A stretch of 32,183 bases of DNA from positions 1-32,183 of the forward strand of contig NZ_PDDM01000042.1 in NCBI RefSeq assembly GCF_002914585.1. The letters are read 5' to 3'. The stretch is from Pseudanabaena sp. BC1403. Its GTDB lineage: Bacteria > Cyanobacteriota > Cyanobacteriia > Pseudanabaenales > Pseudanabaenaceae. How positions within the stretch are numbered: position 1 is the first letter of the stretch; each line of letters begins with the position of its first letter. The position numbers were made by a program, and so were the translations under genes. Positions 15,107 to 22,542 of the stretch are shown one piece after another. The notes under the pieces are model-generated. The model was not told the DNA's origin. It was given only the letters and a program-made list of their open reading frames with translations, and ran no database searches.

Positions 15107-17512
15107 ATGCTAGTACAAAACAGCATTTATCTTGACCTTGCGATCGATCGCAACCCAATTATAGTTTCACCTAATATCTTGGTACTGGACGCAATTAGGC
15201 TGATGAATCAATTACTTGATTCATCACCGTCTAAGCAGCCTACCGATCAAATATTGCTTGAAGCCAGATCAAGCTGTGTGCTAGTAGTTGATGGAAGTAA
15301 GTTAATCGGGATTTTTTCTAAGTTGGATGTCATGCACCTAGTGCAGAAGCAAGTAAATCTCCAAAGCTTGAAGATTGTTGACGTGCTTTCGGATTGCCCA
15401 ATGGTAATTAGGCGATCGCAAATTCAAGATTTAGAGTCAATGCTCAACCTCTTGCACGGATCTCGATGCCGCCATCTACCTGTGCTTGATGACTTTGACA
15501 AAATAATTGGAGTTGCTACACAAGAAAGTATTCTCTTTGCAAAAAATAGACTAGCTGAAGATACTTTAGTTAATGTGGAAGCCCAAAAGCGAGCAGTTTT
15601 AAATGCAATTCCCGACCTAATTTATCGTATTAGTGCTGATGGCATTTACCTAGAATGCTTCTCAAGCAACTATGTCACTGATCTGCTCCCATCTGACTTT
15701 GATCCGATCAACAAACATTTCTCAGATGTACTGCCCAACGATTTAGCAAATCGCAAATTACATGCAATTGAACAGGCGATCGCTACTAATAAAATTCAGT
15801 CTTTTGAGCAGCAATGGAATATTAATGGACAAATACAATATGAAGAGGTGCAGATAGTTAAAGTAAACGATCAAGAAGTTTTAACAATTATTCGGAATAT
15901 TAGCGATCGCAAGCAGTCTGAAGAAGCACTACGCGAGTCGGAAATGCGGTTTAGAAGTGTATTTGACAATGCTGCGGTGGGAATTTCAGTAGCAGCACTT
16001 GATGGAAAACATCTGGCTGTCAACCAAGCTCTATGTCAGATGTTGGGATATACAGAGAATGAGCTACAAGTTTTGACCTTTCAAGAGATCACCCATCCTG
16101 ACGATCTGGAGATCGATCTCTATCACTATCAGAAACTACTTAGCAATGAGATTGATGGTTTTCATATTGAGAAACGATTTTGTCATAAAAATGGACAATT
16201 TATTTGGGGGTTGATGAGTGTTTCCATAGTTCGTGACCCTGAAAATCAGCCTATGTATGATATCGCGCTGATTCAAAATATCAATGAACTAAAAACTACT
16301 CAACAACAGCTATATAGACTCAATCAAGAATTAGAAACTAGAATTCAGCAAAGAACCGCCGATCTGGCTGAAAGTGAAAAGCGCAAACAAGAAATACTCA
16401 ATGCGATTCCCGATTTACTACTCCGTCTTAAACAAGATGGGACTTGCCTTGATTGTATGTTGCCAATTGTTCCAGACAAAGAAGCCTTTTTCCCAATCCA
16501 GCAAAATATTTCTGAAGTTTTATCGCCGACAGTTCTAGCTGAGCAACTCGAGGTATTCAATGAAGCAATTATCACAGGCGAGGTGCAAGTCTATGAACAC
16601 AAGCTCCAAAAATATGGCGAATGGGTTTATGAGGAAGTTCGGGTTAGTCCTTGTGGTGAAGATGAAGTCCTAGTATTAGTGAGAAATATCAGCGATCGCA
16701 AACGTGCGGAAGAAGCTCTCCAGTTGAGTAATGAAAAGCTGATCGCAACTAATAAAGAACTAGAACGGGTTACTAATCTTAAGGATGAGTTTCTTGCCGC
16801 AATGAGTCATGAGCTGCGGACTCCGCTCAATGCCATTTTAGGGATTTCCGAAGGCTTGCTGGAGCAGGCTTTTGGTGAACTGAATCAGCGTCAACAGGGT
16901 TCATTAAAAACAATTCAAAAAAGTGGTCAACATCTTTTGGAGTTAATTAACGATGTTCTCGATGTTGCCAAAATTGAAGCAGGGATGTTTACCCTAGATC
17001 TAACATCGGTCTCGGTACGCTATCTATGCGACAGTAGCCTTAGCTTTGTTAAACATCTAGCTAATCAAAAAAATATTCAATTAAATCTCATAATTCATGA
17101 TGATGTGCCAACAGCGATCGTGATTGATGAGCGTAGAATGCGACAGTTGCTAATTAACTTATTGAGTAATGCTGTCAAGTTCACCCAAAAAAATGGGACA
17201 GTCAATCTCGAAGCAAATTTAGCTAATGTTGCTATAGGTTTCTCAGGAGCAAATTCAGAAGAAAATTTTAAACCTGAGATTCGTTTTTCAGTGTCTGATA
17301 ATGGTATCGGTATCTCTGTGGAGGATATCAACAGACTATTTCAGCCCTTTGTGCAGATTCACAGCAGCCTCAGTCGTCAGTATGCAGGAACAGGGCTAGG
17401 TTTAAATTTAGTGAAGAAACTTGCTGAACTGCACGGCGGGCAAGTAAGCATTGAGAGTAAAGTCGGTGAAGGTAGTTGCTTTACTGTCAGCTTTCCCTAT
17501 GAAAGTAGCTAA
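15107..17512 (+). CDS. CBS-PAS sensor histidine kinase
   Basis: A soluble kinase of about 801 residues. Domains in order: two CBS motifs (about 10-90 and 95-150; SCVLVVDGSKLIGIFSKLDV, then HLPVLDDFDKIIGVA), a first PAS-like domain (VLNAIPDLIYRISADG, about 160-265), a classical PAS/PAC (FRSVFDNAAVGISVAALDG, about 285-400), a coiled coil, a third PAS-like domain resembling the first (LNAIPDLLLRLKQDG), then HisKA with His568 in AMSHELRTPL, and HATPase_c with NLLSNAVKFT, DNGIGIS and GTGLGLNL. There are no membrane segments or receiver domain. The frame extends upstream to 14960, but that part overlaps the divergent gene; ATG at 15107 begins the CBS homology. CBS plus PAS suggests sensing of an adenosine nucleotide and a cofactor or redox signal. 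The partner regulator is not adjacent. Confidence 0.9.
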   Translation: MLVQNSIYLDLAIDRNPIIVSPNILVLDAIRLMNQLLDSSPSKQPTDQILLEARSSCVLVVDGSKLIGIFSKLDVMHLVQKQVNLQSLKIVDVLSDCPMVIRRSQIQDLESMLNLLHGSRCRHLPVLDDFDKIIGVATQESILFAKNRLAEDTLVNVEAQKRAVLNAIPDLIYRISADGIYLECFSSNYVTDLLPSDFDPINKHFSDVLPNDLANRKLHAIEQAIATNKIQSFEQQWNINGQIQYEEVQIVKVNDQEVLTIIRNISDRKQSEEALRESEMRFRSVFDNAAVGISVAALDGKHLAVNQALCQMLGYTENELQVLTFQEITHPDDLEIDLYHYQKLLSNEIDGFHIEKRFCHKNGQFIWGLMSVSIVRDPENQPMYDIALIQNINELKTTQQQLYRLNQELETRIQQRTADLAESEKRKQEILNAIPDLLLRLKQDGTCLDCMLPIVPDKEAFFPIQQNISEVLSPTVLAEQLEVFNEAIITGEVQVYEHKLQKYGEWVYEEVRVSPCGEDEVLVLVRNISDRKRAEEALQLSNEKLIATNKELERVTNLKDEFLAAMSHELRTPLNAILGISEGLLEQAFGELNQRQQGSLKTIQKSGQHLLELINDVLDVAKIEAGMFTLDLTSVSVRYLCDSSLSFVKHLANQKNIQLNLIIHDDVPTAIVIDERRMRQLLINLLSNAVKFTQKNGTVNLEANLANVAIGFSGANSEENFKPEIRFSVSDNGIGISVEDINRLFQPFVQIHSSLSRQYAGTGLGLNLVKKLAELHGGQVSIESKVGEGSCFTVSFPYESS

Positions 17513-17554
17513 CACCAATATTCAAAATTGCGTTGCCATTTTGAACATTGGTGT
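17512..17554. repeat. Short inverted repeat (ACACCAAT...ATTGGTGT)
   Basis: Arms of 17 bases (17512-17528 and 17538-17554) with one mismatch that is GU-compatible in one strand, and the loop TGCGTTGCC. It resembles the first part of the 103-base repeats at 18430 and 20230 (CCAA, then CAAAAT, CGTT and CCATTTTG). It begins on the last base of the kinase stop codon. Confidence 0.65.
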
Positions 17555-17559
17555 ACAAA

Positions 17560-17596
17560 AAAGAGAGGTGCGTTGCTTCGCATCGCACCTCTCTTT
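17560..17596. terminator. Bidirectional hairpin between kinase and desaturase genes
   Basis: Perfect 13-base arms (17560-17572 and 17584-17596, AAAGAGAGGTGCG and its complement), with further TGC/GCA pairing inside after one T-T mismatch and a TTC triloop. An A-run precedes and a T-rich stretch follows, so it could terminate both convergent genes. Confidence 0.65.
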
Positions 17597-17601
17597 CTAA
17601 A

Positions 17602-18360
17602 TTATTTGTATTGAGATTGAAAAGGATAAAGCAACTGTTGCCAGTAGGTTTGAGGAATTATCTCATCAACTCCATAGGTTACGGGCATCTGGTTTTTTGG
17701 GACATAATATGTGCCAAAAAATAAATCGATAATTGGAAAGCCAGAAAAATTCTTGTCGCGAGCGACGAGATCATTGCTGTGATGCCAGTGATGAAAGTTA
17801 GGTGTTGCAATTATGTGATCGAGAATCGGGAACTGAAATTTTGTATTAGAGTGATTTAAAATCGGTAAAATTGCACTAAACACGAGATAAATTCCAAAAG
17901 TTTCCCTTGTGAATCCCAATAAAAATAGTGGTACTCCCACCGCAATATTCACAATGATCATTTCCAAAGGATGTAGACGAGCCGAAGCTAGCCAATCTAG
18001 TTCTGCACTACTATGATGAATTGCGTGAAATCGCCATAACCAAGGCACTGTATGCGCTAAGCGATGCACTACATAAAATGATAGCTGGGCAATAAAAAAA
18101 GCTTCAGCAAATTGAAGTAACACAGGTTGACTCCTGACCGCCAGTTGCAATGCTGGTGAAATTGCACCTCTAAAAAAGGTATATAGGAAGGCGGCAACTA
18201 GATATGTACCGATATTCACAAGAATGTGATTAAAGAAAAAATGGGCAACATCTGTGAGCCAACCTTGACGAAAGTGCTTTTGCTCTTTTCTCAATGGATA
18301 CAACCATTCAAGTATGCCGAATAAAATCCAAAGCACCAAAAAAGCAATAACAAATTTCAT
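17602..18360 (-). CDS. Sterol desaturase/fatty acid hydroxylase family protein
   Basis: A 252-residue integral membrane di-iron enzyme of the sterol desaturase/fatty acid hydroxylase superfamily, which includes carotenoid hydroxylases. The histidine clusters that bind the irons are present: HRLAH near residue 103, HAIHH near 116, and NFHHWHHSND near 192, plus LHPLE and LNHSN histidines between. Hydrophobic segments lie near 3-20, 43-65, 88-105 and 135-170. The hydroxylated substrate (lipid, carotenoid or sterol-like) cannot be told from sequence. It is alone on its strand, with a HIP1 site at its start and a long hairpin-rich spacer upstream. Confidence 0.93.
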   Translation of the reverse strand: MKFVIAFLVLWILFGILEWLYPLRKEQKHFRQGWLTDVAHFFFNHILVNIGTYLVAAFLYTFFRGAISPALQLAVRSQPVLLQFAEAFFIAQLSFYVVHRLAHTVPWLWRFHAIHHSSAELDWLASARLHPLEMIIVNIAVGVPLFLLGFTRETFGIYLVFSAILPILNHSNTKFQFPILDHIIATPNFHHWHHSNDLVARDKNFSGFPIIDLFFGTYYVPKNQMPVTYGVDEIIPQTYWQQLLYPFQSQYK

Positions 18361-18429
18361 GGCGATCGCTTAGTAATCTTTTCGTAATCTTTACTAGATA
18401 GACTCTCAATACCCAATCTAGGTTCACTT

Positions 18430-18532
18430 ATACCAAAACACAAAATGACGTTACCATTTTGTGTTTTTAAAACCCTTACAGGGTTTGTTGTTTAATTCAC
18501 AGAAGCGTCGGCACACTTTTGTGAATTGGTAT
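18430..18532. repeat. 103-base repeat copy 1 with ATACCAA/TTGGTAT ends
   Basis: This block starts ATACCAA and ends TTGGTAT. It contains an inner hairpin (AAAACACAAAATG...CATTTTGTGTTTT), the shared segment AAAACCCTTACAGG and a tail of the form TTCACAGAAG...TGTGAATTGGTAT. A second copy of exactly the same length lies at 20230-20332. The terminal inverted repeats and dispersed copies suggest a MITE-like element. Confidence 0.8.
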
Positions 18533-18556
18533 TACAGCAATTTTACAATCAAAACA

Positions 18557-18613
18557 AAATAATAAACTCCTTAAAAGTGTTGCTTTGCAACACTTTTAAG
18601 GAGTTTATTATTT
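18557..18613. terminator. Long perfect hairpin after the coiled-coil gene
   Basis: Perfect 27-base arms (18557-18583 and 18587-18613) around a TTT loop closed by GC pairs. It lies just downstream of the coiled-coil gene's stop and probably ends or protects its mRNA. Its TTAAAAGTGTTGC core recurs in the hairpin at 11693-11762. Confidence 0.7.
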
Positions 18614-18617
18614 CGGA

Positions 18618-19829
18618 TTAACGATGTTTGACCAGAAAAGAGGGCAAATCTACTTTTGAATTTGGGCGAAACGATCGCACTGGCGTTGGTTCTGGTAGAG
18701 ATTCAAGCGATCGCTCTGATCTGTAACCTTGATCATAGGAAGATCCACTAGTATTTTGAATCGGTTCCGTTAAGTGCCTAGCTGGTTTTTCGACTAGCAG
18801 ACGATCTAATGCACCACTAAGTTGAAGGGCATGGTGCTGATGACGTACTGATTGCTCCTTCCAATGTTGGATCGCCGCTTCATATTCAGATGCTTTGGAT
18901 GCTTGATGCAGAACTTGATTTTGCAATTCTTCGATTTGCTGTTCTAATTCTTGTACTCTTGTCAGATCGGTGACATATTCATTTTCAAGCCCTCTCAAGG
19001 ATTGCTGCAATTGTGCTCGATTAGAGAGATGTTGAATTAGTTCTTCTTCTAGTTGATCCCGTTGAGTTGAGACTTCTGATAGCTTAGTTTGAGCTAGCTC
19101 AAGGGTTTTAGTGGATTCTTTAAGCAAAACTTGAGTTGCCTCTAGCTCTGTAGTCAAGGTTCGCTGTGAAATATCTAGCTCTGTATTTTGATATTGCAGT
19201 TGATAAATCAACTCATCTTTGCTATTTATCTCTTGAATATATTTCTGGGTAACTTTCTGGGTTTCAATTTCTAAAGCGATCGCTAAACGATGTTGAAATT
19301 CTTCCTCTAGTTGCAAAAGATGGATTGCTAAGCGATCGCTTAAGTCTCGATCATCCGTGACTGGTGGGTGAGATTGCAACTTGGAAACTTGAATTTGCAG
19401 TTGTTCAAGTTGGTTGGTAAGTTCTGTGACTTGCCGATCTCGATCATGGCTAACACTAGTAATTTCCTGCTCAAGCTGATCAACATATTCACATTCAAAT
19501 TGGTGTTGCGATCGCAGATCTTCTAACTCTTTTTGGATGCGATCGCGATCGGCAGCTAATTCATTAGCCAAAGAATTAGGTTTGATAATTTCTGGGGTTT
19601 TGGACTCATTAGACTGCTGACCATCTAAAATCCAATCATCGGCAAAAGCATCAACGGCAAAAGAATCTATATCATCTAGATTATCTAGCAACATATTGGC
19701 GATCTCAGCAATCTCTTTTTCTTTTAGTCCATCACCACGTAAGAGCGCATCAAGGTCATCGTCATCATTAACGGTTGCGGCGCTAACCAAAACTTCTCGT
19801 AGTGCTGATTCGTGTTTCAATTCACTCAC
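18618..19829 (-). CDS. Large coiled-coil protein
   Basis: A protein of about 403 residues. An acidic N-terminal part (DDDDLDALLRGDG, then IANMLLDNLDDIDSFAVD) leads into a long coiled coil, roughly residues 85-340, with heptads rich in Leu, Glu and Gln (QLEQEITSVSHDRDRQVTEL, EELIQHLSNRAQLQQSLRGL). The C-terminus is Ser/Pro/Arg-rich and probably disordered, ending DLPSFLVKHR. There is no membrane segment. I prefer GTG at 19829 because GAGG lies 6 bases upstream; a TTG at 19871 would add 14 residues. It resembles filament-forming or scaffold coiled-coil proteins of cyanobacteria only in composition; the function is unknown. Confidence 0.8.
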   Translation of the reverse strand: MSELKHESALREVLVSAATVNDDDDLDALLRGDGLKEKEIAEIANMLLDNLDDIDSFAVDAFADDWILDGQQSNESKTPEIIKPNSLANELAADRDRIQKELEDLRSQHQFECEYVDQLEQEITSVSHDRDRQVTELTNQLEQLQIQVSKLQSHPPVTDDRDLSDRLAIHLLQLEEEFQHRLAIALEIETQKVTQKYIQEINSKDELIYQLQYQNTELDISQRTLTTELEATQVLLKESTKTLELAQTKLSEVSTQRDQLEEELIQHLSNRAQLQQSLRGLENEYVTDLTRVQELEQQIEELQNQVLHQASKASEYEAAIQHWKEQSVRHQHHALQLSGALDRLLVEKPARHLTEPIQNTSGSSYDQGYRSERSLESLPEPTPVRSFRPNSKVDLPSFLVKHR

Positions 19830-19987
19830 GGATAACCTCACCCACAATACCGAGGTATTTTTACAAGACAAACATTAACAGACTTTGTCAAGTTTGCAAT
19901 TTTTTTCCTATAATTCTGGTCATAAAGCTAGGTTTTAACAACAAAGGCTGATTTTTTCAGTGTTTATATAGCAATGTAAGAGATAGC

Positions 19988-20061
19988 TAGGACAAATCAA
20001 AACCCAAATTAATAAAGGCGGAGCTTTGCTCCGCCTTTATTAATTTGGGTTTTATGTCCTA
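19988..20061. repeat. Long palindrome with 26-base perfect core arms
   Basis: Core arms 19999-20024 and 20028-20053 are perfect complements (AAAACCCAAATTAATAAAGG on the left) around TTT. Outer arms TAGGACA/TGTCCTA (19988-19994, 20055-20061) extend the structure after a small bulge. It is followed directly by another palindrome. No gene overlaps it. Confidence 0.8.
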
Positions 20062-20106
20062 AGCAAAATTTGCATTTCTATAGCTATAGAAATGCAAATT
20101 TTGCTT
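20061..20106. repeat. Perfect 46-base palindrome without a loop
   Basis: The 46 bases are completely self-complementary about the centre 20083/20084 (central CTATAGCTATAG, flanked by AGCAAAATTTGCATTT and its complement). With no spacer it can form a cruciform or bind a dimeric protein. It shares one base with the palindrome to its left. Confidence 0.8.
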
Positions 20107-20115
20107 GCTGTTCTA

Positions 20116-20153
20116 ATACCAATTCACAAAAGTGTGATGACACTTTTGTGAAT
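20116..20153 (-). repeat. Partial inverted copy of the 103-base repeat end
   Basis: It begins ATACCAATTCACAAAAGTGT, the reverse complement of the right end of copy 1 (to 18532), then diverges into its own hairpin (arms 20122-20135 and 20140-20153, loop GATG). It looks like a rearranged or shortened family member. Confidence 0.7.
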
Positions 20154-20229
20154 AAAAAACTAAACCCTTGCTACAACTGTTTGCTGATCATCATTCATTT
20201 GTTACCCCCAAAAGTAAAATTGCTCGCTA

Positions 20230-20332
20230 ATACCAAAACACTAAGTGGCTTAGCCATTTTGTGTTTTTAAAACCCTTACAGGATTTGGGTTTTAATTTAC
20301 AGAAGTTTTGTCACACTTCCGTGAATTGGTAT
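20230..20332. repeat. 103-base repeat copy 2 with ATACCAA/TTGGTAT ends
   Basis: It aligns without gaps to 18430-18532 over 103 bases. It shares ATACCAAAACAC, CCATTTTGTGTTTTTAAAAC, CCTTACAGG and GTGAATTGGTAT, with scattered substitutions between. Differences in the inner stem (CTAAGTGGCTTAG) weaken the first hairpin relative to copy 1. Confidence 0.8.
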
Positions 20333-20363
20333 GAGTAGATCGACATGATCAATTACAAACCCC

Positions 20364-20406
20364 AATCCGTAAGATTTCGCTCCACAGGAGCGAAATCTTA
20401 CGGATT
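20364..20406. terminator. 20-base perfect hairpin downstream of trmD
   Basis: Arms 20364-20383 and 20387-20406 are exact complements (AATCCGTAAGATTTCGCTCC on the left) around ACA. It lies 37 bases past the trmD stop on the downstream side and could end its transcript, though no clean T-run follows. Together with the repeats to the left it fills the gene-free stretch 19830-20442. Confidence 0.6.
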
Positions 20407-20442
20407 TGAATAATTTGAATCTTGAGAAGAACATACAAAATG

Positions 20443-21111
20443 CTATAGCAAATCTGGACGACGTTGTTTAGTACGAAGGATTTGCTGTTCTTTTCTCCAT
20501 TCCGCAATCAGCTTGTGATTGCCCGATCGCAACACATCAGGAACCTCCCAACCACGAAATATGGGTGGTCGAGTGTATTGGGGATAATCTAGCAATCCAT
20601 CTTCAAAACTCTCAAACTTAAGGGAATCTTCTTTTCCCACAGTCCCAGGGCGTAGCCGCACCACTCCATTAATCAATGCCAGTGCAGGAATCTCACCACA
20701 GGTCAGTACAAAATCCCCAAGAGAAACCTCACGAGTCACTAAATGCTCGCATACCCGCTCGTCAACCCCCTCATAACTGCCACAAATGAGAACTAGCTGA
20801 TCGTAAGTTACTAACTCCTTAAATAGCTCCTGCTTCATCGGCTCACCCTGAGGAGTCAAATAAATAATTTCGCGCTTGGGCAAAATTGGCAATGACTCAA
20901 CCGCCGCAAAAATTGGATCGGGTTTCATCAACATGCCAACACCACCGCCATAGGGTTCATCATCGACACGATGGTGCTTGTCGGTGGTGAAATCTCTGGG
21001 ATTGGTAAGATATACATCGGCAATTTGATTTGCGATCGCCTTACCGAGCAAACTTGTCTGCAATGGCGACGCGAAAAATTCGGGGAACAGGGTGACAATA
21101 TCTATACGCAT
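20443..21111 (-). CDS. trmD: tRNA (guanine-N1)-methyltransferase TrmD
   Basis: A 222-residue SPOUT methyltransferase that makes m1G37 in tRNAs, using SAM, to prevent +1 frameshifting. The signature is complete: RIDIVTLFPEFF at the start, PYGGGVGMLMKPDP, YLTPQGEPM, LICGSYEGVDERV and GDFVLTCGEIPAL in the trefoil-knot SAM site, then RPGTVG and GLLDYPQYTRP carrying the catalytic Asp, and the C-terminal RSGNHKLIAEWR. It is slightly shorter than the E. coli enzyme but without gaps in motifs. Unlike the rimM-trmD-rplS operons of many bacteria it stands alone here, divergent from moeA with a hairpin between the starts. Confidence 0.98.
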   Translation of the reverse strand: MRIDIVTLFPEFFASPLQTSLLGKAIANQIADVYLTNPRDFTTDKHHRVDDEPYGGGVGMLMKPDPIFAAVESLPILPKREIIYLTPQGEPMKQELFKELVTYDQLVLICGSYEGVDERVCEHLVTREVSLGDFVLTCGEIPALALINGVVRLRPGTVGKEDSLKFESFEDGLLDYPQYTRPPIFRGWEVPDVLRSGNHKLIAEWRKEQQILRTKQRRPDLL

Positions 21112-21125
21112 AAATAAATTCTATA

Positions 21126-21156
21126 GTAGAGGGCAGCGCTACGTACTGCCCTCTAC
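21126..21156. repeat. Hairpin between divergent trmD and moeA
   Basis: Perfect 11-base arms (21126-21136 and 21146-21156, GTAGAGGGCAG and its complement) with a 9-base loop, placed in a 60-base divergent spacer. It must lie in the promoter or leader region of both genes. The symmetry could also serve a dimeric regulator. Confidence 0.65.
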
Positions 21157-21171
21157 GCTTATAAAATCGCG

Positions 21172-22425
21172 ATGCTGACTGTTGCTGAAACTGAAAAAAT
21201 AATTTTAGATCTGGTCAAACCTTTTGATCCTGAAATCGATAGTGAAATTTTGCCCTTGTCGAAAGTGCTAAATCGAATTCTTGCCGAAGACATTAGCAGT
21301 AAACTCGACTTTCCTCATTGGGACAATTCAGCGATGGATGGCTATGCTTTGTGCTATGCCGATTTAGATAATTTACAGGAATTAAAACTAGCGATCGCCT
21401 CGGATGAAATTCCCGCAGGTGTCGCGCGCTCCCAATCATTAAATCAAGGCGAATGTGTAAGAATTTTTACAGGCGGCATGTTGCCAGTCGGGGCAGATAC
21501 GATCATCATGCAAGAAGACACAGAACGCATCGATGATCTTTTGTATCTGAAAGTTAAACCTACTCAAGGCGAATATGTGCGCCGCAAAGGGGAATTTATT
21601 CAAGCTGGTACAAATCTGATTAAAGCAGGAACAAAATTAGGCGCGACAGAAATTGGAGCTTTAGCCTCAGCAAGATGTCAAAAAATCAAAGTTTATCGGC
21701 AACCGAAAATAGCAATTATCTCCACAGGCAATGAATTAGTTAGCCTTGATAGTTCCCAGTCGCTTCAGTTAGGACAGATTATTGATTCCAATCTATATGC
21801 ATTATCAACATTGGTTGAACAATCAGGAGCGATCGCCATTCCCTTCGGCATAGTACGCGATCATCCAGCCGAATTGGAATCCGTCATGCAAGAGGCGATC
21901 GCCTCAGCCGATATCGTCATTTCTACAGGTGGAGTTTCCGTTGGTGATTATGACTATATCGAAGAAATACTAGAAAAAATGGGTGCTGATATTCATGTGC
22001 GATCAGTAGCAATTAAACCAGGAAAACCTCTAACTGTCGCATCCATTTCACCCTTTCTTAATGTGAATAGAAGTGAGGATAAAATCCTCTATTTTGGAGT
22101 AGCTGGAAATCCTATTTCTTCAATGATGAGCTTTTGGCGCTTTATCCGAGGAACGATCGCAAAATTAAATGGAGCAAATGAAATCTACTGGTATCCACAA
22201 TTTATCAAAGCCTTCACAACAGAGGATTTACACTCACAAGGACGGCGCGAAACTTATCTTTGGGGAAACTTAACTTATCAAAAAGGAATGCCTATTTTTC
22301 AACCTGTAAGTAATTATAGTTCTGGGAATTTAATCAGTGCGATCGGTACAAATGCAATAGCAGTAATGCGGATAAATCAAACCTATGTAACTGCGGGAGA
22401 AGAAACTATTATTATGCTAATCTAA
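21172..22425 (+). CDS. moeA: Molybdopterin molybdotransferase MoeA
   Basis: A 417-residue enzyme that inserts molybdate into adenylylated molybdopterin, the last step of molybdenum cofactor synthesis. Motifs run in order: WDNSAMDGYAL near residue 50, RIFTGGMLPVGADTIIMQED near 100, ISTGNELV near 180, QIIDSNLYAL near 200, STGGVSVGDYDYI near 250 and the GNPISSMM loop near 330. Size and domain order match the family. In cyanobacteria the cofactor mainly serves nitrate reductase. No other moa/moe genes are adjacent. Confidence 0.97.
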   Translation: MLTVAETEKIILDLVKPFDPEIDSEILPLSKVLNRILAEDISSKLDFPHWDNSAMDGYALCYADLDNLQELKLAIASDEIPAGVARSQSLNQGECVRIFTGGMLPVGADTIIMQEDTERIDDLLYLKVKPTQGEYVRRKGEFIQAGTNLIKAGTKLGATEIGALASARCQKIKVYRQPKIAIISTGNELVSLDSSQSLQLGQIIDSNLYALSTLVEQSGAIAIPFGIVRDHPAELESVMQEAIASADIVISTGGVSVGDYDYIEEILEKMGADIHVRSVAIKPGKPLTVASISPFLNVNRSEDKILYFGVAGNPISSMMSFWRFIRGTIAKLNGANEIYWYPQFIKAFTTEDLHSQGRRETYLWGNLTYQKGMPIFQPVSNYSSGNLISAIGTNAIAVMRINQTYVTAGEETIIMLI

Positions 22426-22464
22426 TCATAATTTTCCATCATGTTACTAAATCATTGTTAACTG

Positions 22465-22470
22465 TATAAT
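22465..22470 (+). promoter_or_regulatory. Possible -10 box upstream of the sigma factor gene
   Basis: TATAAT lies 78 bases before the first ATG of the sigma factor gene, without a clear -35. A separate TTGACA occurs at 22515-22520, but has no good -10 at normal spacing. Confidence 0.3.
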
Positions 22471-22542
22471 TTAGGGGGCATGGGCAAAAGACAACGTAAC
22501 GAATCTATGTGTCATTGACAACTAACGGTATCAAGCACATGT

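Noticed and set aside
20061-20106. Replication origin or phage attachment site at the palindrome
   Set aside because: There are no iterons, DnaA-box cluster, dnaA/rep gene, integrase or tRNA nearby.
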